Shown one piece after another: positions 41,001 through 53,004 of a stretch of DNA of 64,000 nucleotides; positions within the stretch are counted from its first letter, which is position 1; every line of letters starts with the position of its first letter. The notes below the pieces were generated by a model. It ran no database searches and was not told where the DNA came from. It was given only the letters and a program-made list of their open reading frames with translations. Made by a program: the position numbers and the translations under genes. Origin of the DNA: Ypsolopha sequella (taxonomy: Eukaryota; Arthropoda; Insecta; Lepidoptera; Ypsolophidae); assembly GCA_934047225.1 (NCBI GenBank), contig OW204009.1, forward strand, positions 16,318,898 through 16,382,897. The letters run 5' to 3'.

Positions 41001-44000
41001 GACATTTTTTATCAACATTAATAATTCAATAAAATTCACTGACTATCACAGCACCAAACACCGTCTTTTGTTTCACATTATTTGTAAACGCTTTTTTTCT
41101 TTTTGTTGAATTCTGCTTATGGTGGCCAGTTCGATTTTCGAACAAACCTCTTTACAATCCCATATGGGCATTTGTTTTCCACGAGTTTCCACACGAATTT
41201 GACGTTCCAAATTTAAATCACTTTAATCCCTAGGGATTTTCATATAACTTTATATCTCTCGAGATATAATGCGTAACTTTACGTTGAGGTTGCATGATTA
41301 TGTAATTGGACATTGTCGAGCAGATGGTGTGAAATAGTAGTTTATGCTACAAGAGCGCAAATGAATAAATTACGGCTCGTGTTTTAAACGTAACCGAGTA
41401 ATTTATTGCTTTTACGCCCGTGTATCATACTACGTTTTTCAATGCATAGTGTGAGGAAATGAAAACAAATATGATCTTGTGAACTTTAAATTATGATTGG
41501 CTCAAAAGGATTGTATCCAGAGCCGTTAAACAGTGGAAAAAAAAGTATAACATCTATGGTACACAGGAAAGGCTGCAGGTTAGCCAACCATTGCAAACAA
41601 ATAAAAAAATAAATAATAATAAAGCCCTAGGGCAAAATAATCGACTTTCTGTTCGGTTTTGATGCATAAAAAGCGGGCCTTTACGAGCACTTGCATTGAA
41701 AAATATATTATTTAACGTCACTTTGTCTGTTTTCTAGAATCTCATCAATCCAGCAGCGCTTTCAACCCTCAGCGATACCATTATAACTGGTTTCAATGAA
41801 ACATTAATTGAAAAGGAAAATTCTTGCAAAACTGAAAACGAACTTACACCAGATGCTATCAAAGAAACAATTGATAATGATTATAATATTTCTGATGAAA
41901 ATAATGAAGAATTTTGTAAAATTGAGACAAAAGTTGAAGTGGAGCTTAAAACAAAATTACATCAAAGGAAAAATAGAAGCAACCGTTGGGCTAAACACAA
42001 AGCACTTGAGAACAAAAAGCTCAAATACAAAATTGTAAATATTGCAGATCGCAGTAAGGATATATACAAAAAAATACAGATGAATGAGACAGAACTACGG
42101 GAATGTTTGAAAAAAGAACGAAAGAGTCAATTTTATAATGACAAACCTTATAAATGTGAAAAGTGTGTTCTCGGGTTTGTGAATAAAAATCTTTTAGCTA
42201 ACCACAAAAAGAAAAGGCATAAAAAGGTATTTTAGCTGGTATTTATTTTTTCTATTTTTTTTGTGAAATTTATTGAACAATAGAGAATTTGTAAGGATTG
42301 ATTTGTGTGTGTGTTGTGTGAGGGTGTGTGTGTGGGTATTTCAGGGTTTTGTCACAACACGGAACTTCCTATAGATAATCGGACAGACCGTCATTTAGAG
42401 AGGATGAATGATAGTAGAGTGACGAAAGAAATGTATGGTGTGCAAGTGGAAGGTACAGCTCGACCAGGGGCTCTACCGCGTAATTCTCATTTGTATCAAC
42501 TTCAAGCAAATGCATGCGAAATTCAACGCGTGCAAAAGAGATGGCATGCTAGGCGGGCGTCGTTGCACGCACGTCAAATTTCAATCTCAAGTTGATGTTG
42601 ATGAAAATGAGAATTACGCGGTAGACCTACTGGCCACCCTAAAAGGTCATTTGCTGACCAAATTGGTGGCATACTGAAGAAGGGCAATATCAAAAGTACT
42701 CGGAATAGAAGAGCTTGTATGACTAGATTGATGAAGAAACGAAAGAGGTGTGTCAGGATCGTAGCAATTGGAAATCTGTAGTCTCTGCCTACGCCTTTGG
42801 GACTCAGGCTTGAGTATATGTATGTATGTATGTAGCTCAAGAACCAGCTAAGCCGATTGAGCGAAAATCTGGCACTATCGACGAAAAAGTAATCTTATTT
42901 TATATAATGGCGTCACATTCTCAAATTATTACGAAGATGTGTGTATAATGTCTGTGTACGAGGCAACTTAACATACATACATATTGTTGACTACATGTCA
43001 ACGATTAACCGATAATCCCAATAAAATGCGAGTTTAAATAAAATATTTATCTTACCCAGGAGCTCGGGCCGTATACGTGCGATATATGTCAAACCAAAAT
43101 GGCAGAAAAACGCCACCTCATCAAGCATTGTTCCAGTCACTACTTCTATTACAAATGTAACGTTTGTCAGTACAGTAGCTATTCACGGGATCATCAGTTG
43201 CAGCATTATAGGAGTGCACACGGGAGGGCGTATCAGTGTGTGAAGTGCGGACTTAAATTTGGGTTGGTAAATGTATGCTATAATAATAGTTTTCTGCTAG
43301 AGTCGGGATTTTAACAGCTTTTTGATGAGTTTTTATTATTTCATTACATATATATTTAAATTTGAATTTGACTCGTAAAAAGTGTATTATATATAACTTA
43401 TTTTACAAAATAAACTATTTGAATTTGAATTTGATATGCAGTTTCGAGTTACGAGACATACAGTTTTAATACATTTAATATTATTCCAAGCAAGCAAGAT
43501 CCCTATAATAGTGAAATGAGAAAGTTAGTTGTATCATCGTATGTGATGCAACGGATCTAGATTGAAATAAGTTTTTTGCAAAAGTTACCGGTCCAAAAGG
43601 GTAAATATGAAGAAAACAACAATGCTTTCTCAAAGCTGAACATGATGGCAAAAGGTACCACAAGGCAAGAAGTATTCGCTTAAATAATATACGGTTGTAT
43701 CTCCGACACAACCTGCTGTTTTTTTAGGGTTCCGTACCCAACGGGACCCTATTACTAAGACTCCGCTGCCCGTCTGTCACCAGACTGTATCTCATGAACC
43801 GTGATAGTTAGACAGTTGAAATTTTCACAGATGATGTATTTCTGTTGCTGCTATAACTACAAATACTAAAAAACAGAATAAAATAAGTATTTAAGGGGGC
43901 TCCCATACAAAAGACATGTTTTTTTTGCGCTTTTTATAGATAATGGTACGGAACCCTTCGTGCGCGAGTCCGACTCGCAATTGGCCGGTTTTTTTTAAGT

Positions 44001-47000
44001 CATGCAGGTTTCCTCACGATGTTTTCCTCCACGGTTCAGCAAATGGTGATTATTATATCGGTTTATTAACAGAAGCCGGAAGGAATTCTTCTCCCACTAC
44101 AAGGAGTGGCACGAACGGTTCGTGTGTGATCTCTGTGGGACGCAGTTCAAGATGCGGTACTGCATCGTCGAGCATATCAGGTACAACTGTTACCTTTGAC
44201 ATACTTCTAATTCACTGCTTAGTTGCATTCAACCTATTTTTTGTCTTAATACTCAATGGGCTTTCATTTGGCATTAACGCGCCTGGTGGAGAGCGTCTAA
44301 GATCTAGGATGAAGCGCGTGCTAGTCTTTGGAGTTGCTGCAGTTTGTTCTCAGTTGTTACTAACTCCATTCTTGTCCATTGTGGCGGCACGTCTACACGT
44401 TTGCCGCATTCTTTTTAGATATGAATAATCACGTAATATAATTAAGTATAAATGAGGATTCATATTTCGTCATATATATTACATACTTAACCATCAAATT
44501 GGTAGCAACTATCTATTTTATACCGCCTCCAAATTGCCAAGGATCCGCAAGTTAGGGTTAAAACATCAGTCGCTCGGTAAAAAGTGCACAACTTAACTTT
44601 GTTTTTCTTGTTAAGATGGTAAAAATTAAAAAGTTTTTGGTCTATGGCAATTCACGCCAATAGTTCAGTATAAGTTAGGTTTACGAATCATCAGATTGAA
44701 ATTTAATACACAATTAGCCATGATTTTGTCGAAACAAACTTAAAACAGCATTTTATGCTTGTTTGGACAAAATCATGACTAATTGTGCATTTTACTCAAA
44801 ACTGTTGATTTACAAACCTAACTTATACTAAACTATTGGCGTGAATTGTGACAGATTAATCTTTTTAACTTTTTAACAAGAAAAACAAACTTAAGTGTTG
44901 CACTTTGTACCGAACGACTGGTCTTACCAGAACGGAATACAAAGAATTTAAAAATGTCATGGAAGTAGTAAGTACTTCGTACAACGGAGTACTTTACCAC
45001 TTCCATAGAACATGTATCGTAAAATAGTTCCCATAGCTCAATTACTAAATGTGGTCCGTCTCTGGGTGGCACCCAGTGGGTACGGTCATCAGATCAAAAC
45101 AAACTACTATTTTCCACTATAAGCACTCACGATTCGGTCATGACCCTCAACAACGTCAAAAATCGTGAGGAAAAATTGGCTGTCAAACGTGATTGTGCAG
45201 CTAACTTCAGGTCACTATACTATGGTGGTTAGTGGTGTTTTGACATTTCAATAGTCGGTCACGCGGTTCGTATGGGTTTATTTGGTTTATTCTGTTAAAT
45301 TACATAACAGACTTATCAACGATAGCTGATAGTGATGAATTTGTTTAATTTGACGACCACACTCTGAGAGTTATCATGCTCTATGGTCACGCAATTTTTT
45401 TTTTTATATTTAAACAATAGTTGTTACTGGCAAAGGTACGAGAGCCATTGTGCCCATAAAGCTTTTGTTTAAAAATCCAAGATTTAAAAAACCATTTATG
45501 TATGTAAAAGTCCCAATTTTGGGAAAGAGTAAAATTCAAATCCCTTAGCTTTTTACATGCTCTCATTTTAGCTATAAAAATTAGCGGTTTAATAGCTTGA
45601 AATGTTGTGGATTCCAGAAAGCAGCACTCCCCGCACCGCTGCGCGCCCTGCGGCAAGTCGTTCGCGCGCTACAACGGTCTCTGGCTACACAACAAGCTGA
45701 AACACCCCAAACACCCGCCCGAGGCTGGCTACTGCGTCGAGTGCAACAAGCACTTCCGTAACGTGTACGCATACCGGTGGCACTTGAGCAATAGTGTACG
45801 GCACACGGCTCGACCGAGAGTCAGGTGAGTGATGGCACTCGCGATACCACAACACTACACCCGAGCACAAAATAGATACTACCACAAGGCCGACTCCATA
45901 CAACGAGCGAAACCAGACGCACACATGCATAGACGCGTACGTATGATGATCTCGACAGAATTTCGTATTGGCATTCGATCGACTTCGACCGAGATCGTCG
46001 TACGTACGCGTCTATGTGTGCGTGCGCCTGTTTTCGCTAGTTATGCGGAGTGAACCTTCTGTAAGTGGTTATTTTATGACCCAAGGTACTGCCTAGTGCA
46101 ACAAGCACTAATAATGTAGTGAAAAAGTTAGACGTAACTTTAAACAAAAGTCGCGTCTGAACACTGAATATTTTTGGGAAATTTGAATTGAAATGCGTTA
46201 ATAGTATTGTACTGAGGCCAAAACTACATATTTTGTGTGTCTGTCTGTTTGTATGTACGTTCCGTTTTAACTCGAGAATCACTCAAAGGATTTCGATATG
46301 GTATATCACCGTAATGACCCTGGTCAACGTATAGGCTATAAGGGGTGTTGATAAGATAACCACCAAGCCGAAAAAAGATTAAACTAAAGGGTGGACACGC
46401 GGGTGAAAGGCTAGTAAAAAATAAAGCGTTTTATCAAATAAAACTTACTAGACTGGTTCGGAAATTGTCCAAAATACTAATGAAATTTTCGAATTATTTG
46501 AAATGATGTTTACCGGATTTAAACCAAATTCCCGGGATAACAGCCAAGTGATGTCCACTCCAATCCATCAGCCAATATCGGTCTACTGCTGGACATAGGC
46601 CTTTCCAAGGGCACACCACATTTTTCTATCCTCGGCCATCCTCATGCAGCCACTACTGGCAATATTTTTTAGATCGTCAGTCCAGCGAGCTGGCGGGCGT
46701 CCTACACTGCGTCTGCCGGTTCGTGGTCTCCACTCGAGAACCTTTCTCCTCCATCGGTTGTCGGTTCTTCGGCTGATGTGGCCAGCCCACTGCCACTTCA
46801 GCTTGCTTATCTCAGAGGCTATGTCGATGACTTTGGTTCTTTGACGAATCACCTCATTTCTGATATGATCCATCAAAGAAACTCCGAGCATAGCCCGCTC
46901 CATAGCTCGCTGAGCGACTTTGAATCGGTGAACTAGTCAAGTGATTTGTTTAGCTATAACCCTGTGACAACATAACTACTTTGTTCCAGCGTCCCGTGTC

Positions 47001-50000
47001 CTGGCTGCGACAAAGTGTTCACAAAGAAAATCTACATGAAGGACCATTTCGACCTCGTCCACTTGAAGATATACAAGTATCGATGTGACATCTGTCAGAA
47101 GGTGAGATCAGTGCTGCCACCTTACAGGATTTTTCCCTAAATTTAGGGTATTTCTTCATATTCAGGGTATAAAATTATTTGGGTATTCTTAGGGGAAAGT
47201 TATTTGGGACGAATATTGGGTTTAGAATTCTTGAAATTTAGTATACTGATGATGCGCTCATACCTATATCGGCAGTATTTTTTTTTTATTATTTTGTCGT
47301 GTATGTCATTTGAAAAATTTAAGTGTAAGGATTCAAAAAAAAAATTTCTTAATTTTCAATCCATTGGGATAAGTACAGCTCAAAATTTGCTAGAAATGAT
47401 CGTTCTGCCTCTCATGTTTTAATGGGCTCCATAATATTAAACATCAGTTTTGTATTGGATTCAGTTCTGTCTATGTAGATTGTACAAATTTGAAAAAAAT
47501 ATGTCGTATTTTTTGACTCACGACATTTATTAATTACACTTCATAAATAAACATACTTTTAAACTTTTTTTAATTATAATGCCTTAAAAAAAGTATGCAT
47601 TTCTTGAAAAAAGCGATTCAGTTTCCGTATTTCAAAACCGATTGAAACGAAACCAACACACGCTGATACTTACTAGAAAAAAACATCTTTATTATATGAA
47701 AAAAAATTAAAGTTAAAGTCCTAATGTAGCCGTGACTTCAAAATAAGTAAAGTTTTGCGTGCGCGGCATCTGATTAGAGCAGGATAGACAGTTAAACCCA
47801 AGCATTAGAGCAGGACTGAATTGTGCAGCCCCTTAAAGCTAAAATTTTGATTTTCATAGGGTTAGTAGATAATATTTAGTGAGTCATAGATAATCGGAAA
47901 ACTGCAAGTTATTGACAGTGTTATTTTTATAAGAAAGTTTTCTTTAAGTTGCAGTTTTTTTTTTATAATAAAATAATAATTTTCTCTACTGACTGCTCAC
48001 TATAGTATCAGTACGGAACCCTAATTGTGAGGGTTATTTTTTAATGATTTTTTGTGATTATTAAGATATTCACAATCAGAAAAAATACCAGTAAGTAAAG
48101 AAAATAATGGTCAGATTATTTCCATTTTTCCAGAATTTCCTCCGCAACGCAGACTTAGTGAAACACAAGAAGAAGGTTCACGACGGTATACCGACCCCTA
48201 AAAATAAATTATGCTACATGTGCGGCAGGGGGTTCTCCGTAAGTATTTTTAAATTATAATTTTATTTAATATTATATAAAATCGTCTCGCCCAACGATTC
48301 GACGACTTCCAACCTCCAGAGCAGGCTGGGTTTAGAAAAGTCTACAGCACCGTGGACCACATCCATACGCTAAGGCAGATCATACAGAAAACACAAGAGG
48401 TGAAGCATGGTGTTACAGTGATAATGATAGTAAGTTACAATTTAATTAAGTAGTATAATTTCCTAACTTATGATTCCTCTAAGGTGTAAACATTAATTGA
48501 TTACAGACTGTAAAAGGAAAAATACTATATGAAACAGGTGACAAAGATATACAAGGTGACTTTTTGATCATCGTCCAAATTCATACTGGAGGCTTGATAA
48601 GTGATCAGTATCTTGGATCAGTAACAATTTTTGTGAAATTCGTAAAATGAAATTTCGACTTCCCATAGTGATTCACGCGGGACTGGAACTGAATTTCTAT
48701 GGGAAGCCGAAATTTAATTTTCTGAATTTCACAAAAATTGTTACTGATCCAAGATACTGATCACTTATCAAGCCTCCAGTATGAATTTGGACGATGATCA
48801 AAAAGTCACCTTGTATATGTTTTTCTTTTTTTCATTAACCTGAATTCCTGCTGTCTTGTATTTTCTTATCCCTTGGTTAAAGTAGATATAAGTCATATAT
48901 TGTATAGTATAAGTTTTATGTTGAAAAAAAAGACATGATCTTGCTAAGTTTCTTGCCCTTCTTCTTAGCAAGACTAATCGAATGGGCGGAGGTAGGCATG
49001 TATTTATATATGTAACCTATTATTATGTAGTATATAGGATGTGATTTGGTCGGCCGCCTGGATTCGTGCTGGGGGCTCGGTTGGTGATCATTGAACCTTG
49101 TTCCTGGTCCCTGGCCGGGTCTCCGGTATGGGTTCGGGCCATTAAGTTATATAACTTAATGGTTCGGGCGGCTGATTGGATTTTACCTTGTATAATATAT
49201 ATTTTACCTATCATTTTAATCGTAAATATATTGCTACATAAATTAAATAAACCTTTAATTTAGTTCATGTAAGATTAAATTTGACGTGTAAAAAGTGTAT
49301 ATATCTATACCTGCTTTGCAAAATAAACTAAAGTAGGGCCAATGAGTGATGGCACTTATGACAGCTCATTTAGTGATGAGGTACATTTCAAATTTCTGTT
49401 AAAAATAAAAATCAAGTGTGAGTTTACTCAACATTAGACACCTCATTCAATATTCAACATAATGTTACAAAAGGAAAATGTGCCAAAACCAGTGGCGTAG
49501 CTATCGGAGGGCTATGCGGTGTAGTGCCCCGAGGCCCCCAAGAGATGTTTAAATATCTAAATCGAAAAAAGTATTTTACTATAATTTATTTTCGTTTAGT
49601 TTAACTTCGCCATTGTTTTGTTTTTAATTAAATATTATTGCGGAACTTGGCGACCTCAAACACGACCTATAAAAAATGAGAAACTTTTAATAAAAATTCT
49701 TTGTTTCTATACGAATTCTATTGCACAATAAAGCAACATTCAAATCGAAAAATAATAACCGAAACAAGTAGTACATCACTATCAACAATGAAGTATTACA
49801 TTTTTTAATTCACAAATGCTTATAAATAATTACGATACTTTGTAGGCATTTAAACGTCATAGGCGCCATCACTCAGTGGCTCTACTGTATTTTAATTTTT
49901 GAATTTGAATTTTGAATTGAGCCTGTTTAGTAATTGATAACTAATTGTTATTGTTTTTGTTACAGTGCAACAAGATCCTCGCCAACCATATCCGAGTTCA

Positions 50001-52768
50001 CACAGGTTATTATACTTAATTCAATATCTGCCCCGTTTTCGGCTTGGGCGTTGTTTTATCAACACCTCTTACCATCGAACAATCTATGGTTCATTTGTCG
50101 CGTTTAACGCAAACGACGCAACTGCAGCGATGAACTTCGCAACGGGTTGCGGCGATGGATGTGTGATAAACGACCATTTTTTCTGTCAAAATGACAGATA
50201 ACTTATCTGTTCCGGTAGCGAAGACTGTCACGCATATATTAGGTCTTTACATATGATATTGCCGTTTTCTATAGAGAATTTGCAGGAAACTCAATTTTCA
50301 GTACTAACATTTTTGTATTTTTTTTAGGAATGACAGATCTAAATAATATAATTTATTTTGTGTATGAATGACACAACATTAAGCTAACAGCAACATTCAG
50401 TAATTTTTTAAAGTGTCAGTTCTAAAAAAAAATCACGAATCTTATCATGGAAATGGATGGCATTTAGGACGAACTGTTTTTGAAATTTTAATTTTCGTTA
50501 TCAAACTGACAATAAAAACAAAATTTAATACGTAAATGTTAAACCTTGAAATCAACTTTCAAACAAAAAACAAATAATGGAAATAGCTATTGAATTACAA
50601 GAATTATGAACTCATGAATTTGTAAGAAAATGTCGGCAATTTCATATGTAAAGACCTATTATTTAGAAGCCATTATATTTTGGTCTACTGCAACAGATAG
50701 ATAGCAGTTAGGGCAAAGTCATGCAAGATGGTCGTTTATAACTAAATAAATAATAGTAGGTTATGCTACAAGGGCGAAAAGGAATAAATTATAACCGAGT
50801 AATTTATTGCTCTTACGCCCGTGTATCATATTACGTTTTTCAATGCATAGTGTGAGGAAATAAAAGAAATACAATCTTGTGAACTTTAAATTATGATTGG
50901 CTCAAAAGGACTGTATCCAGAGCCGTTAAACAGTGGAAAAAAAAGTATAACATTTATTGTACACAGGAAAGGCTGCAGGTTAGCCAACCATTGTAAATAA
51001 ATAAAAAATAATAATAAAGCCCTAGGGAAAAATAATCGACTTTCTGTTCGGTTTTGATGCATAAAAAGTGGGCCTTTACGAGCACTTGCATTGAAAAAAT
51101 ACTTATATCTGAATTAAACTGCTGCCGTTAATTCGAGAGAATGATGACAGATGGAGTGTGGCGATATCTCGAAAAAATACTACAAGTCAACAAGAGCTTC
51201 TTCACGACAAAAATAAATAAAGGCACGTTATAAAAATATCAACGGTACAATAAATGGGACGAAATTAATCCAAATCATGATTATTGAAACATTTTTTATA
51301 AAAAAAACCCTAGAATAGAATATATATACGATCTTATTATTTGGTAAGGTATATCAGTTTTATAATACGACAACACTGCCTTACACCGCATATATTATAA
51401 ACCTTTTTCTGAAATGTCGATTCAAAAAGTCGAGGATTCATACTGCAGGCATTATGATTGCTGATTTGACAGAAATAATGAGCAGAAAGAAATTTTAGTT
51501 ATAGCACGAGCTCTTTGAAAGGTGACATTTCTTTATACAGCCAAACTACCATATTGGCAAGTAATAATAATAATAAATCAGCAACACGGATCGTAATTCT
51601 TTTTGCTAATTTTGCCAAATAAAATGTTGACTTCCTACAGTAACTGACTCGGAGCTGGACTCGGGAAAACGATAAAAACAAATTAACGAGTTTCACAAAA
51701 AGGGTAATAGAACATTGATCACTTAGATACAGAGTCTTAATTCAATATGATTTCCGCTACATAAATAAAATGACAACCTCTATATAAGGTTCCTAAATTC
51801 AAGTGAACACAGTATCGCTAATAGACAACTTTTCGCCAAAAATAATATTTTTTGCGCTTTTTTTTAACTTCTACGTAGAAATTGAGTCAGCTGATTCATT
51901 AAGTTTTGTACTAGGAAGTGGAAAATATATACGACAAAAATACTTTTAATTAACAAATGGGACCTTTTAACGATATAAAATCTACCCTAAAATCATCATG
52001 ATAAATATAAAATATTGAAATGCAAAACAGTAAAAAAAAGGTTTTAGCCCCTGACATTTGCAAACGTCACCATTCTCTCGAATGAACGGCCGGAGTTTAG
52101 AATACTAATACAATGCAAAATTCCCATGGCTTAATATTTAAAAGACTTTTTAAAAGTTTTTTTCGGAGAATATACGTCATTTTTAGACATAGTTTTCATT
52201 ATTTTGGTATATAAATTAACCATTACTTTTTTATGATTTTGAAAGAATTGTCCGATATGAGAATTTTAGACATGATACTGATTGTGATGTGTGATTGCTT
52301 ATAAAAAAAAGTGACCTGTCTCTGTCTGTCTACTCATCTCTCATCCAGCTGTCAAATTAGTCGGAATTAAATAATTATAAATTTTACTTTATAGCAGAGG
52401 ACACATTTCTAAACAGCCATTTCTCAAGTGACATCACACGAAGGCAAATGGAAGTTGCAGCTTTTTCGTAAAAATATTCATCATCATTAGGTTTTTTAGA
52501 CCACAAGTTCTAAAATACGGCTTATTAAACCTAAATCTTGAAATGGTTTTCGAATTAACACACCTTAACATAATTTAATCTAAGCGAATTTTACAAATCA
52601 CAATTAGAATAATAAATAGATCCTTCACAGGTGAAGACTGGACATTTGCTTGTTTCAGGTGAAAGACCATTCCCTTGCGCCCGTTGTACCGCTCGCTTCG
52701 CTCAGCGCGCGGCTTTGCTCTCCCACACCAAGAGCGTGCATAAACTTCAATATATTGATACTCAATAA
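37945..52768 (+). CDS. Gene C: ZAD and 11-finger C2H2 protein, 10 coding exons
   Basis: Complete from ATG, 535 residues. Coding exons: 37945-38064, 40284-40397, 41738-42226, 43060-43262, 44073-44180, 45618-45824, 46990-47101, 48134-48238, 49966-50005, 52659-52768; total 1,608 bases, all phases agree. A non-coding first exon probably ends at 35951 and joins 37903. Domains: ZAD Cys 12, 15, 52 and 55; a long acidic then Lys-rich linker of about 79-215; fingers starting at Cys 218, 248, 274, 301, 327, 353, 384, 417, 446, 478 and 506. Finger 7 has a six-residue His spacing. Same plan as gene B, so paralogues, though the linkers do not align by eye. Likely a nuclear DNA-binding regulator that dimerises through its ZAD; target unknown. 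Confidence 0.9.
38705..39060 (+). pseudogene. LINE RT C-terminal fragment
   Basis: Reads [42 protein letters not shown], same family as the minus fragment at 8160-8764. Followed at 39183-39213 by (GATTT)n. Confidence 0.7.
39183..39213 (+). repeat. (GATTT)n microsatellite
   Basis: About six GATTT units, possibly the tail of the preceding LINE fragment. Confidence 0.8.
39520..40205 (-). repeat. Composite dispersed repeat with LINE tail
   Basis: Reverse complement of 48433-49335: LINE-type tail, small GC-rich fold-back (39735-39850) and the TCCGCCCATTCGATTAGTCT block. It lacks the MITE present in the 48.5-kb copy. Confidence 0.6.
40284..40397 (+). CDS. Gene C exon 3: second half of ZAD
   Basis: 38 codons, phase 0. 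ICWEC at 51-55, as in gene B. A second in-frame acceptor (TTGCAG, 12 bases later) is possible and would drop four residues. Confidence 0.87.
40826..41333. repeat. Repeat A, copy 2
   Basis: Matches 14725-15295 with a deletion of about 50 bases near its start. Repeat B follows directly. Confidence 0.65.
41334..41712 (+). repeat. Repeat B, copy 2
   Basis: Matches 50755-51105 and inverted 16385-16785. Ends 25 bases before the gene C exon 4 acceptor. Confidence 0.65.
41738..42226 (+). CDS. Gene C exon 4: linker and finger 1
   Basis: 163 codons. Asp/Glu-rich, then Lys/Arg-rich, then CEKCVLGF with NHKKKRH. Donor GTATTT is weak; reading through gives a TAG after two codons, so a short one-finger isoform is conceivable. 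The last bases before it include the 3' edge of repeat B about 30 bases upstream of the acceptor. Confidence 0.85.
42365..42840 (+). pseudogene. LINE C-terminal fragment split by a MITE
   Basis: RMNDSRVTKEMYGVQVEGTA before, and KRSFADQIGGILKKGNIKST, RLMKKRKRCVRIVAI after, a 155-base insertion; resembles the C-terminus of an RT polyprotein. Followed by (GTAT)n at 42815-42833. Confidence 0.5.
42473..42629. mobile_element. 150-bp inverted-repeat element, copy 2
   Basis: Near-identical to 171-334 (ends CTACCGCGTAATTCT and complement). Confidence 0.7.
43060..43262 (+). CDS. Gene C exon 5: fingers 2, 3 and start of 4
   Basis: Acceptor TTACCCAG. CDIC, CNVC and CVKCGLKF; ends with GG, to be completed to Gly by exon 6. 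Donor GTTGGT. Confidence 0.88.
43320..43435 (+). repeat. LINE 3' tail fragment
   Basis: Ends AATAAACTATTTGAATTTGA, as at 17540-17716. Confidence 0.55.
43725..44000 (+). repeat. Dispersed repeat, GGTTCCGTACCC family
   Basis: Starts GGTTCCGTACCCAACGGGAC, ends CCGACTCGCAATTGGCCGG. Compact copy with both ends. Confidence 0.65.
44073..44180 (+). CDS. Gene C exon 6: end of finger 4, most of finger 5
   Basis: 108 bases. SRKEFFSH completes finger 4 with the canonical 12-residue spacer; CDLCGTQF opens finger 5. The GGTTCCGTACCC-family repeat ends only about 73 bases upstream. Confidence 0.88.
44569..44927. mobile_element. Long fold-back element
   Basis: Arms of about 165 bp (CAGTCGCTCGGTAAAAAGTG / complement; CCTAACTTATACT). 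Partial relative at 7385-7800. Confidence 0.65.
45618..45824 (+). CDS. Gene C exon 7: end of finger 5, fingers 6 and 7
   Basis: 207 bases, GC-rich compared with its surroundings. CAPCGKSF and CVECNKHF with their His pairs. Donor GTGAGT. Confidence 0.9.
45904..46040. repeat. GC-rich hairpin after gene C exon 7
   Basis: Arms of about 50 bp (CAGACGCACACATGCATAGA and complement) around a 35-base loop, 80 bases past the donor. Confidence 0.65.
46555..46925 (-). pseudogene. RTE-like LINE 3' end
   Basis: Minus frame [29 protein letters not shown]. Different subfamily from 9797-10233; same subfamily as 62430-62795. Confidence 0.7.
46990..47101 (+). CDS. Gene C exon 8: finger 8 and start of finger 9
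   Basis: 112 bases, acceptor TTCCAG. CPGCDKVF with HFDLVH; CDICQK opens finger 9. Donor GTGAGA. Confidence 0.9.
47102..48133 (+). other. Gene C intron 8
   Basis: AT-rich. Short TTTAGGGTAT-like repeats near 47140-47190. No gene or clear transposon seen. Confidence 0.4.
48134..48238 (+). CDS. Gene C exon 9: end of finger 9, start of finger 10
   Basis: 35 codons, phase 0 at both ends. LVKHKKKVH, then CYMCGRGFS. Donor GTAAGT. Confidence 0.9.
48282..48425 (+). pseudogene. RTE-like RT fragment
   Basis: Plus frame RLAQRFDDFQPPEQAGFRK and STVDHIHTLRQIIQKTQE, an internal RT segment of the RTE family. Confidence 0.7.
48433..49335 (+). repeat. Composite dispersed repeat with inserted MITE
   Basis: Plus-strand counterpart of 39520-40205, interrupted at 48552-48813 by a CAAGGTGA MITE; also contains the GC-rich fold-back 49035-49195. 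Confidence 0.6.
48552..48813. mobile_element. CAAGGTGA-family MITE with TA duplication
   Basis: CAAGGTGACTTTTTGATCAT at the left, complement at the right, TA on both sides. The empty site is visible near 40066-40085. Confidence 0.8.
49336..49965 (+). other. Gene C intron 9, right part
   Basis: AT-rich, no gene. AATGAGTGATGGC at 49340 and GCCATCACTCAGTGGC at 49865 are inverted and may be ends of an unrecognised element. Confidence 0.35.
49966..50005 (+). CDS. Gene C exon 10: end of finger 10 (40 bases)
   Basis: Short exon CNKILANHIRVHTG with TTACAG acceptor and GTTATT donor. It completes finger 10 with correct spacing and starts the TGERP linker. Confidence 0.85.
50240..50655 (+). mobile_element. 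400-bp MITE, TAGGTCTTTACATATGAAAT family, copy 3
   Basis: Both ends clear (TTAGGTCTTTACATATGA; TCATATGTAAAGACCTA), about 25-bp inverted repeats. Confidence 0.75.
50755..51105 (+). repeat. Repeat B, copy 3
   Basis: Matches 41334-41712; shorter at the left. Confidence 0.65.
51106..52149 (+). other. Gene C intron 10 segment without gene
   Basis: AT-rich; no gene or clear element seen. Confidence 0.4.
52150..52600 (+). repeat. Dispersed repeat, copy 2
   Basis: Matches 57965-58545 (through GGTTTTCGAATTAACACACC) and inverted 3410-3715. It ends about 60 bases before gene C exon 11. Confidence 0.65.
52659..52768 (+). CDS. Gene C exon 11: finger 11 and stop
   Basis: Acceptor TTTCAG. GERPFPCARC, HTKSVH, then eight residues and TAA at 52766-52768. 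Confidence 0.92.
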
Positions 52769-52998
52769 TTGTGTAGTTTTCTTTTGAAATCCATAACAAA
52801 GACTGAGGGTCCGTAAAGTTATATGAAATATGAAATATATTGTTTTCTTTTTTTTTGTTAACTGTCAATTCTTTATTTTTACTTTTGATTAAGGTTACGT
52901 AGTGTTGTTTATTTAAGTAGTTAAGAGGAACGGGGTGCACGGATAAACCCCACAGGTTTTTGTTGCACTCCTGTATTGTTTAGTATTTTTGTAACACA

Positions 52999-53004
52999 AA
53001 TAAA
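52999..53004 (+). terminator. Candidate poly(A) signal of gene C
   Basis: AATAAA in an AAATAAATAAAT run about 230 bases after the stop. Confidence 0.5.
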
